Shown here: in pieces, positions 1 through 5,761 of the stretch
How the letters are laid out: every line of letters starts with the position of its first letter
How positions within the stretch are numbered: position 1 is the stretch's first letter
NCBI GenBank assembly: GCA_913052545.1
Contig: CAJXEF010000091.1
Span: 1 to 8,974 of the forward strand
Direction of reading: 5' to 3'
DNA: 8,974 nt
Source: an uncultured Chloroflexota bacterium
GTDB lineage: Bacteria > Chloroflexota > Dehalococcoidia > UBA3495
The notes under the pieces: model-generated
Seen by the model: only the letters and a program-made list of their open reading frames with translations
The model's database searches: none
Told to the model about the DNA's origin: nothing
Program-made: the position numbers and the translations under genes

Positions 1-253
1 TAGTATGTATTACTACACCTGTGGCGTTAATAACTTGCCTTGGCAAAGGCTGAATCAGTCTTTTAACAGATTCTCTGACCGCCTCAGCAATATCTAGGCT
101 CTTGGTATTATGCTCACCTGACTTAATCAATTCCCGGGCTATTGCTATCTGATGCCTAGCCAAATCTACAATCCAAGAACGGTCGTAAATTTTGATGATA
201 TCATCTAGATCAGCCAATACTGATTCAACACTCGGCAAATCCCGATATTGCAT
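1..253 (-). CDS. selA: SelA, L-seryl-tRNA(Sec) selenium transferase, N-terminal fragment (runs off the left edge)
   Basis: Read on the minus strand from the ATG at 253-251, the frame is open for 84 codons to the window edge. SelA is a PLP enzyme that converts Ser-tRNA(Sec) to Sec-tRNA(Sec) using selenophosphate. The N-terminus reads MQYRDLPSVESVL, matching the conserved R-x-LPSVD-x-LL opening of SelA. Residues 70-84 (LPRQVINATGVVIHT) match the conserved VINATGVVLHTNLGR segment that starts the PLP fold. The ATG at 253 is chosen because GAAAGGG lies 8 bases upstream. An in-frame ATG at 295 and a GTG at 370 would add residues that do not resemble SelA and lack a good ribosome site. The PLP lysine lies outside the window. 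The gene implies selenocysteine use, so UGA codons may be recoded; selB, selC and selD are not visible here. Confidence 0.87.
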   Translation of the reverse strand, partial: MQYRDLPSVESVLADLDDIIKIYDRSWIVDLARHQIAIARELIKSGEHNTKSLDIAEAVRESVKRLIQPLPRQVINATGVVIHT

Positions 254-405
254 GTGAGTAACCCTTTCGGTACGAATGATAAACCATTTTATCATGAATA
301 TTTCTAATGAAATCAGCAATTTAATCCGTTGGACATCTGGTAATTCCTCGAGCGACAGGTTAGAATTCACAGTGCCAATTCACTATTTTCATTTAGCTGC
401 ATTTA

Positions 406-618
406 ATGATGAAAGCTCGAATACTTGGGATAGTTGTTATTAGCGCCTTGACTATATCCATGGTTATCACAGGAGTCTCAGCGGTAGCTCAAGCTGTGAC
501 ATCAGACAATGGTATGTCAGAGGGATATCTAACTACGCCCGAATCTTCAGACCCTAACTTTTCGAATAATAATAAAGCCTTAATGGGCACTTTTAGATTC
601 GTCTGCCCATTTCATTAG
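406..618 (+). CDS. Small putative secreted peptide (70 aa), hypothetical
   Basis: I do not recognise this protein. The first 30 residues look like a signal peptide: a short positive start (MMKAR), a hydrophobic core (ILGIVVISALTISMVITG) and small residues near a possible cut after SAVAQA. The mature part would be only about 40 residues, polar and Asn/Ser-rich (SSDPNFSNNNK), with a single Cys near the end (FVCPFH). Two ATGs (406 and 409) are adjacent, and no clear Shine-Dalgarno sequence precedes them. The last codons overlap an 8-bp inverted repeat (582-611), so part of the tail may be constrained by RNA structure rather than protein. It lies alone between the divergent selA and the acyl-CoA dehydrogenase gene. 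It could be a real small exported peptide, the remnant of a longer gene, or a chance ORF. Confidence 0.35.
   Translation: MMKARILGIVVISALTISMVITGVSAVAQAVTSDNGMSEGYLTTPESSDPNFSNNNKALMGTFRFVCPFH
582..611 (+). terminator. Inverted repeat, possible terminator before the acyl-CoA dehydrogenase gene
   Basis: The arms AATGGGCA (582-589) and TGCCCATT (604-611) pair perfectly over 8 bp around a 14-base loop. A T-rich run (TTTTCTTTTTG) begins about 13 bases after the stem rather than directly after it, so it is not a canonical intrinsic terminator. The stem overlaps the end of the short ORF and precedes the dehydrogenase gene by about 120 bases. It may end a transcript coming from the left, or form a stable 3' end. 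Confidence 0.3.
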
Positions 619-729
619 TTGAGATTTTCTTTTTGACCAAATAAGCGCATTGCATTATTCGTGGGCGTTTTTCTTGTGGTCTATTACCTGCCATGCATTG
701 TTAAATCACCAAACTAACGGAGAATTCCT

Positions 730-1962
730 ATGACCACCGGACTCCCACCAGAGTTAAATTCTCTCAAAAATACCATACGGCAGATAGTAAATGACGAATG
801 CCAACAGTTAGAACCTGCCTACTTAGCCCATCCACCACAAGAAGGAGTAGAACAGGCAGGAGCTCCCCGTGGAATCTTGGAATCAGTGCCAGGTATCTTA
901 GGCACCTTATCAGAAAGCCAATGGAACAGGCTCCACCAAGTATCCAAAGAAACAGGAATTTACACTTCATTTGTCCCAGAAGAATATGGGGGAGGTGGTA
1001 TGGGAGCGCTGGGACACGTAGTTCTCGAAGAAGAAATACATAAAAGTATCGTACATTTACCCACATCTCCCGTGCCAATGTTCATGATAGGGGCTTGCAC
1101 ACACGAACAAGAGCAAAAATACTTATATCCCGCAATAAACGGGGAGTCATATTACGCCTTCTGTCAAACAGAACCCGAGGCAGGCTCAGATCCCGGTGGG
1201 ATGATGCAGACCATGGCTGTCAAAGATGGTGATGATTGGGTTCTAAATGGCACCAAGATGTTTATATCTGGAGCGGCTACAGCTGATTTCTTACTGGTAC
1301 AGGCCGTAACTGATCCAGACCTCCGGCAGCGGGGCGGGATTACCATGTTTATTATTGACAACCCATCACCAGGTCTCAGCTTTGATCCAATTCGTATTTG
1401 GGTAGTTCCTACCAAAGCCCAGCAATATTATGTTCATCTCGACAACGTCAGGGTTCCCCAAACTCAAGTTTTAGGAGAGGTTGGCAGCGGTTTCAACTTA
1501 GGACAACAGTGGCTAGTCCATCATGATCGGCTGCTACGTGGATCAATGGCGCTGGGTATTCTAAGCCGGTCTCTACAAATGGCTATAGCCTGGGCCCAAG
1601 AAAGAGTGACATATGGTCGGCCTATCGCGGACAGACAAGCAATCCAATGGATGCTCACAGACGTCTACATGGATATAATCAGCCTCAGAGCAGTGACACG
1701 CGAAACCGCCGCAAGAGTAGATGCAGGTGAAGACGTACGGGTTGAAGCTTCAATGGTAAAGTATTGCGCTGGCGAATGGGGATGCCGCAGTATAGATAAA
1801 ATTATGCAGGTCTTTGGAGGAATCGGGGAGACATTGGATATGCCAATACCTCACTGGTATCACATGTTAAGACATGCGCGAATAGGTGGAGGAACCTCAG
1901 AGATACACAAATTTGTCATGGCTAGAGGTTTACTAGGCGGCACAGTATCATTCCAAGGGTAA
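730..1962 (+). CDS. Acyl-CoA dehydrogenase family protein (FadE-like)
   Basis: This is a 410-residue flavoprotein of the acyl-CoA dehydrogenase family, which oxidises an acyl-CoA at C2-C3 and passes electrons to ETF; the substrate cannot be told from sequence. The helical N-terminal domain ends near FVPEEYGGGGMG (81-92). The FAD/substrate signature FCQTEPEAGSDPGG is at 144-157, followed by the beta domain (LNGTKMFISGA, 172-182). The C-terminal helical domain contains QERVTYGRPIADRQAIQ (290-306), QVFGGIGE (360-367) and RIGGGTSEIHKFVMARGLLG (384-403). The Glu of the YEGT motif in medium-chain enzymes is Gly here (GGGT). The helix position holding the base in isovaleryl-type enzymes reads HHDRLLRG, with Asp266 in place of Glu. 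A GGAGAA ribosome site at 719-724 fits the ATG at 730. A weak promoter match (TTGACC at 633, TATTCG at 656, spacer 17) lies upstream. It seems monocistronic, with 182 bases before dcd. Confidence 0.93.
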   Translation: MTTGLPPELNSLKNTIRQIVNDECQQLEPAYLAHPPQEGVEQAGAPRGILESVPGILGTLSESQWNRLHQVSKETGIYTSFVPEEYGGGGMGALGHVVLEEEIHKSIVHLPTSPVPMFMIGACTHEQEQKYLYPAINGESYYAFCQTEPEAGSDPGGMMQTMAVKDGDDWVLNGTKMFISGAATADFLLVQAVTDPDLRQRGGITMFIIDNPSPGLSFDPIRIWVVPTKAQQYYVHLDNVRVPQTQVLGEVGSGFNLGQQWLVHHDRLLRGSMALGILSRSLQMAIAWAQERVTYGRPIADRQAIQWMLTDVYMDIISLRAVTRETAARVDAGEDVRVEASMVKYCAGEWGCRSIDKIMQVFGGIGETLDMPIPHWYHMLRHARIGGGTSEIHKFVMARGLLGGTVSFQG

Positions 1963-2061
1963 CTCCTAAAATTAACTAACGAACTTTGAAAAAAAGTTAG
2001 CGCACAACTGTAATCGTGGCATCTGAGGCTGTCCACCAATGATAATGTATAAACCACTCTG

Positions 2062-2090
2062 TTGCGCCTAAATACTGAGATTGCTAGAAT
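2062..2090 (+). promoter_or_regulatory. Predicted sigma-70-type promoter upstream of dcd
   Basis: A -35-like TTGCGC (2062-2067) and a -10-like TAGAAT (2085-2090) are separated by exactly 17 bases, with transcription expected to begin near 2097. This leaves a leader of about 48 bases before the dcd ATG. It is the best promoter match in the 182-base gap and could drive dcd and possibly the downstream rib genes. The call rests on motif match alone. Confidence 0.35.
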
Positions 2091-2144
2091 GATTGAGATT
2101 ATATTGAATTCATTAGATACCCAGTGTATCTGAAGCGAAAAGAA

Positions 2145-2708
2145 ATGGTTTTAAGCGATAAGTCTATAAAAGATCAGATAGACCAACATAGGATCATAGT
2201 TTCTCCTTTAGATCCTCAAGACATACAACCAGCCAGCATAGACCTTCATCTAGACCGGCAGATATTGAAATTTACCAACTCCAGGCAAGCTTTTATAGAC
2301 GTAAAAGAAAGTCTGGATGATCTAACTGAAATAATAGATATCCCAGATGAAAAACCGTTTATTCTACATCCCGGCGAATTCGTTCTCGGTAGCACGATAG
2401 AAAATATCGAGCTACCGGATGATTTAGTTGCTCGCCTAGAAGGGAAAAGCTCCTTGGGTCGGATAGGGCTAGTAATCCACTCGACCGCAGGATTTGTTGA
2501 TCCCGGTTGGAAAGGTCATTTGACTTTGGAACTAAGTAATTTAGCGCGGTTACCAATAACCCTCTATTACGGGATGAAAATAGGTCAAATATCTTTCCTA
2601 CAGTTAACTACGGCGGCAACTAGACTGTATGGATCCGAATCATTACACAGCAAATATCAAGGACAAACGTTACCGACGCCCAGTAGGGCTCACAGGGATT
2701 TCGAATAG
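2145..2708 (+). CDS. dcd: dCTP deaminase, probably the bifunctional dUMP-forming type
   Basis: The 187-residue protein belongs to the dCTP deaminase/dUTPase trimer family and supplies dUMP for thymidylate synthesis. Visible motifs are QPASIDLHLD (28-37), LHPGEFVLGSTIE (74-86), RLEGKSSLGRIGL (97-109), HSTAGFVDPGWKGHLTLELSN (112-132) with the expected catalytic Glu129, YGMKIGQISFLQL (142-154) and the tail SKYQGQTLPTPSR (169-181). From memory, the HSTAGF-DPG segment with Ala115, the conserved SKYQGQ tail and the length are close to the mycobacterial enzyme, which both deaminates dCTP and hydrolyses the triphosphate; the E. coli monofunctional enzyme differs in this segment. The ATG at 2145 is chosen over the in-frame GTG at 2124 because MVLSDKSI is the family's normal N-terminus; neither has a strong Shine-Dalgarno. 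ribD starts 62 bases downstream on the same strand. Confidence 0.95.
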   Translation: MVLSDKSIKDQIDQHRIIVSPLDPQDIQPASIDLHLDRQILKFTNSRQAFIDVKESLDDLTEIIDIPDEKPFILHPGEFVLGSTIENIELPDDLVARLEGKSSLGRIGLVIHSTAGFVDPGWKGHLTLELSNLARLPITLYYGMKIGQISFLQLTTAATRLYGSESLHSKYQGQTLPTPSRAHRDFE

Positions 2709-2735
2709 AATCCCACTTCCAAAACTATTTACCTG

Positions 2736-2766
2736 ATAGCCATTACATTTGTGTTAATAGCCATTA
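2736..2766 (+). repeat. Tandem 10-bp direct repeat just upstream of ribD, possible operator
   Basis: ATAGCCATTA occurs at 2736-2745 and again exactly at 2757-2766, five bases before the ribD ATG (2771). The start-to-start distance is 21 bp, about two helical turns, which would put both copies on the same face of DNA. This fits a site for a dimeric or cooperative DNA-binding regulator, or a repeated RNA motif in the ribD leader. I see no other copy in the window. The repeat is seen directly; a regulatory role is inferred. Confidence 0.5.
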
Positions 2767-2770
2767 AACT

Positions 2771-3895
2771 ATGTCTAACTCATCATTAAACCATATCCAA
2801 AACACTCATATGAATCAGGCGGTACGGCTAGCAAATAAAGCAGTTGGCCATACCAGTCCAAATCCAGCGGTTGGGGCATTAATAGTCAAAGAAGGAAGAA
2901 TTATCGGCGAAGGATTCACTCTACCCCCTGGACAACACCATGCCGAAATAGTTGCCCTGAGACAAGCCGGACCACAGGCAAACGGATCAGAACTATACAC
3001 TACTTTGGAACCCTGTTGTACATTTGGGAGAACACCTCCTTGTACTACAGCTATTATCGAAGCCGGCGTAGAAACAGTATTCGTCGCATCAATCGATCCT
3101 AACCCACAAGTCTCTGGAAAAGGCTGTGAAACACTTAGGGAAGCAGGTATATCCGTCATTATCTCAACAGCATCCGGCGTGCCGGAATTATATGAGGGAT
3201 TTACTAAACACATATTACAAGGGATACCATTTATAACTGCTAAATACGCAATGAGTTTAGATGGTAAAATCGCAACTGCTTCGGGGGATTCCAAATGGGT
3301 TACCGGCACAAAGTCACGCTTATTAGTACAAGAATTGAGGAACAAATGTGACGCTATCCTAGTCGGAATAAACACTGTGTTATCCGACAATCCTCAGCTT
3401 ACCTGCAGGGACGAATTCGGAGATCCATTACAGAGACAACCCCTCAGAGTCGTGTTAGACAGCAAATGTAGATTTCCCAAATATTCCCGAATGCTCCACG
3501 AACCTGGAGAAACACTAATAATTACGAGTAGCGATGCTCAAAAGCCTGCTATTTCGGAGTTAAGAGCTTTGGGCATCACTGTAATACAATCGAGTTCCAG
3601 ATCAGATGAATATATTGACTGGGATGAGATATTAAATTTATTAGGACAGAAAAATATAGTAAATCTGCTTGTGGAAGGCGGTAGCGGTGTCCTAGGGTCT
3701 CTTTTTGACGGAGGTTGGGTCGATAAAGTTTACGCCTTTATAGCTCCTAAGATAATAGGAGGTAAGTCCTCCCTTACTCCCATCGGAGGAAAAGGAGCAA
3801 AATCTATGGATGTAAGTTGGCACTTAAACAAAACAAGTTGGGAATTAGTCGGCCAAGATTGGTTAGTAATTGGTTACCCAACTAGAGCTGATTAA
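2771..3895 (+). CDS. ribD: RibD, bifunctional pyrimidine deaminase / 5-amino-6-(5-phosphoribosylamino)uracil reductase
   Basis: RibD catalyses the second and third steps of the GTP branch of riboflavin synthesis: zinc-dependent deamination of the pyrimidine, then NADPH-dependent reduction of its ribosyl chain. The deaminase domain (about 14-150) carries TSPNPAVGALIV (28-39), the HAE motif with zinc ligand His57 and catalytic Glu59, and PCC-x7-C with Cys82 and Cys91 as zinc ligands, followed by DPNPQVSGKG. The reductase domain (about 155-374) begins at ITAKYAMSLDGKIA and contains LVEGGSGVLGSLF and APKIIGG near its end. The 374-residue length is normal for the fused enzyme. No Shine-Dalgarno precedes ATG 2771; the in-frame ATG at 2810 is an alternative start just before the conserved region and also lacks one. 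The stop is followed after only three bases by ribE. Confidence 0.96.
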   Translation: MSNSSLNHIQNTHMNQAVRLANKAVGHTSPNPAVGALIVKEGRIIGEGFTLPPGQHHAEIVALRQAGPQANGSELYTTLEPCCTFGRTPPCTTAIIEAGVETVFVASIDPNPQVSGKGCETLREAGISVIISTASGVPELYEGFTKHILQGIPFITAKYAMSLDGKIATASGDSKWVTGTKSRLLVQELRNKCDAILVGINTVLSDNPQLTCRDEFGDPLQRQPLRVVLDSKCRFPKYSRMLHEPGETLIITSSDAQKPAISELRALGITVIQSSSRSDEYIDWDEILNLLGQKNIVNLLVEGGSGVLGSLFDGGWVDKVYAFIAPKIIGGKSSLTPIGGKGAKSMDVSWHLNKTSWELVGQDWLVIGYPTRAD

Positions 3896-3898
3896 ACT

Positions 3899-4477
3899 AT
3901 GTTCACTGGCATTGTAGAAGAAATAGGAACTATTAAGGACCTGGATAAGAGCGCACTGACAGTTCACGCTCAAAAGATTCTGGAAGATGTGAAGCTCGGA
4001 GATAGCATATCAATCAATGGAGCCTGTTTAACAGTAGTAGATTTTACTGATTGTGAATTTTCAGTCGACTTGGCTCCTGAGACGTTAAGGCGCACCTCCT
4101 TCGGTAATCTCAACCCAGGGGACAAAGTTAACTTGGAGCGTGCTCTGTCTGCAAACGATCGTTTTGGCGGTCATATAGTACAAGGGCACGTTGATGGTAC
4201 CGGAAGAGTGATATCTATACGAGATGATGGGGATTCATATATATTCCGGATTGCTAACCCAAGGAGGCTTAAACCTTATTTAGTTGAAAAAGGCTTTATA
4301 TCAGTCGACGGTATAAGTCTGACTATAGTCAAAGTACTCACTTCTTCCTTTACCTTGTCTGTGATACCATACACTTGGAGCAATACAAACCTACAAGATC
4401 AACTGGCCGGTAGGACAGTTAACCTCGAAGTAGACATTTTAGCTAAATACATTGAAAATTTGATGGCCCAACAGTAA
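3899..4477 (+). CDS. ribE: Riboflavin synthase, alpha-chain type
   Basis: This 192-residue enzyme dismutates two molecules of 6,7-dimethyl-8-ribityllumazine into riboflavin and the pyrimidine that re-enters the pathway. It has the classic duplicated lumazine-binding barrels: MFTGIVEEIG (1-10) and INGACLTVVDF (39-49) in the first, GGHIVQGHVDGTG (90-102) at the junction, and VDGISLTIVKV (136-146) in the second, ending in VNLEVDILAKYIENL (174-188). The loop IPYTWSNTNL (156-165) is more divergent than the usual IPHTLERTTL-like sequence but lies in the expected place. The start is fixed by the MFTG N-terminus, which takes part in the active site in this family. It begins three bases after the ribD stop, so translational coupling is likely. 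The last 12 bases across the ribD stop and this start are identical to those at the ribD start. Confidence 0.96.
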   Translation: MFTGIVEEIGTIKDLDKSALTVHAQKILEDVKLGDSISINGACLTVVDFTDCEFSVDLAPETLRRTSFGNLNPGDKVNLERALSANDRFGGHIVQGHVDGTGRVISIRDDGDSYIFRIANPRRLKPYLVEKGFISVDGISLTIVKVLTSSFTLSVIPYTWSNTNLQDQLAGRTVNLEVDILAKYIENLMAQQ

Positions 4478-4518
4478 TGGCGGCCAACAATATTAATATT
4501 CCGGAGAGTAATTAAGGT

Positions 4519-5727
4519 ATGACTCTATGCAGTATGGAAGAGGCGATTTCAGACCTCCAAGCGGGGAAATTCATTATAGTTGTAGACGACGAGGGACGGG
4601 AAAATGAAGGTGATCTGGTTCTTCCAGCGGAAAAGGTAACCCCAGAGGCAGTAAATTTTATGGTAACCCACGCCAAGGGCTTATTATGTATGCCCATGAC
4701 AGAGGAAAGGCTGGACGAGTTACAGATCCCTCTAGTATCTACCGAACATACTCCCACTGCTCTACCAACAGCGTTTACTGTATCGATCGATTACAAAAAA
4801 AATACTACCACGGGCATATCTGCCTTCGATAGGTCAGCTACAATCAATGCCCTGATCGATCCAAATTGTAAACCAGATGATTTCGCGAGACCCGGCCACC
4901 TTTTCCCCCTCAGATATCACAAAGGTGGAGTTTTGATGAGGCCCGGTCACACAGAAGCCATAATCGATCTCTGTAACATTGGAGGTCTCTATCCAGCAGG
5001 GGTAGTCTGTGAAATCATGAAAGATGACGGGGACATGGCGCGCATGCCAGACCTTGAAGAATTCGCACAAAAACACGATCTCAAAATCCTGAGTATAGCT
5101 CAGTTAATCGCACACAGAAGACGAAATGAGACATTAATCGAAAGGGTGGCAGAGGCGCGGCTACCTTCTAAATATGGAGAGTTTAAGATAGTTGCATATA
5201 GAAGTGCAGTAGATCCCGGTGAACACATCGCTCTAACAATTGGAGATTGGACAGAGAATGACCCTGTCCTATCCAGAATCCACAGCGAATGCCTTACCGG
5301 AGATGTTTTTGGCAGTCTCAGATGCGACTGTGGTGAGCAAATGGATCTGGCACTACAAACTCTTGGTCAAGCGGGAACAGGAGCTCTCCTATATATGCGT
5401 CAAGAAGGTAGAGGAATTGGGCTACACAACAAAATTAAAGCCTATTCTCTCCAAGATACCGGCTTGGATACAGTTGATGCCAATAAGCAACTAGGCTTTG
5501 ATTCTGACTTAAGACATTACGATATCGCTGCACAGATGCTTTTAGATTTGGGAATCAAAAAAATCCGATTACTAACTAATAATCCGAAGAAGGTAGTCGG
5601 TCTTACCGGACTGGGAGTGGAAATCGTCGACAGGGTGGAAATCGAAATACCACCTAATGATGAGAATCTAGATTATCTCGAAACTAAAAGATCAAGAATG
5701 GGACATTTTCTGGGTTCCTGTTCCTAA
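4519..5727 (+). CDS. ribBA: RibBA, bifunctional DHBP synthase / GTP cyclohydrolase II
   Basis: The 402-residue fusion feeds both branches of riboflavin synthesis: the N-terminal half makes 3,4-dihydroxy-2-butanone 4-phosphate from ribulose 5-phosphate, and the C-terminal half opens GTP. The DHBP synthase domain (about 1-202) shows the acidic metal loop VDDEGRENEGDL (22-33), HAKGLLCMP (51-59), TTTGISAFDRS (96-106), RPGHLFPL (124-131) and RPGHTEA with metal-binding His144. The cyclohydrolase domain (about 208-402) shows SECLTGDVFGSLRCDCGEQ, with Cys258, Cys269 and Cys271 as zinc ligands in standard spacing, RQEGRGIGL (294-302), DLRHYDIAAQ (330-339) and LLTNNPKK (351-358). Both active sites look intact. 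The ATG at 4519 follows AAGG and GGAGAG; an in-frame ATG at 4534 is less likely. It is last in the rib block, where ribH would often follow, and instead meets convergent prfB after 34 bases. Confidence 0.96.
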   Translation: MTLCSMEEAISDLQAGKFIIVVDDEGRENEGDLVLPAEKVTPEAVNFMVTHAKGLLCMPMTEERLDELQIPLVSTEHTPTALPTAFTVSIDYKKNTTTGISAFDRSATINALIDPNCKPDDFARPGHLFPLRYHKGGVLMRPGHTEAIIDLCNIGGLYPAGVVCEIMKDDGDMARMPDLEEFAQKHDLKILSIAQLIAHRRRNETLIERVAEARLPSKYGEFKIVAYRSAVDPGEHIALTIGDWTENDPVLSRIHSECLTGDVFGSLRCDCGEQMDLALQTLGQAGTGALLYMRQEGRGIGLHNKIKAYSLQDTGLDTVDANKQLGFDSDLRHYDIAAQMLLDLGIKKIRLLTNNPKKVVGLTGLGVEIVDRVEIEIPPNDENLDYLETKRSRMGHFLGSCS

Positions 5728-5761
5728 AATACCAGAAGAGTGTTGCAGTAATTCTTGAATA

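Noticed and set aside
254..370. Longer selA starting at ATG 295 or GTG 370
   Set aside because: The frame is open, but the added residues do not match SelA and the ATG at 253 has the better ribosome site.
633..661. Promoter TTGACC-17-TATTCG for the acyl-CoA dehydrogenase gene
   Set aside because: The -10 element matches only half of the consensus, so it is mentioned in the gene entry but not called as a feature.
1976..2000. Inverted repeat CTAAC/GTTAG with an inner AACTTT/AAAGTT as a terminator of the dehydrogenase gene
   Set aside because: The two pairings exclude each other, the stems are short and AT-rich, and no T-run follows on either strand.
1963..2144. FMN riboswitch in the leader of the dcd-rib block
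   Set aside because: I see none of the conserved RFN paired segments here, and the 62-base dcd-ribD gap is too short for one.
2815..3390. A 191-codon open frame on the minus strand inside ribD
   Set aside because: It lies wholly antisense to ribD, whose motifs are intact, and its translation resembles no family I know. It is a codon-usage shadow, as are the shorter antisense frames inside the dehydrogenase, dcd, ribBA and thrS.
4464..4486. TGGCC/GGCCA hairpin at the ribE-ribBA junction
   Set aside because: The stem is five base pairs with a 13-base loop and no follow-up signal; it is likely to be chance.
5728..5761. Bidirectional terminator between convergent ribBA and prfB
   Set aside because: Only a four-base AGAA/TTCT pairing is visible and there is no T-run, so no terminator can be supported.
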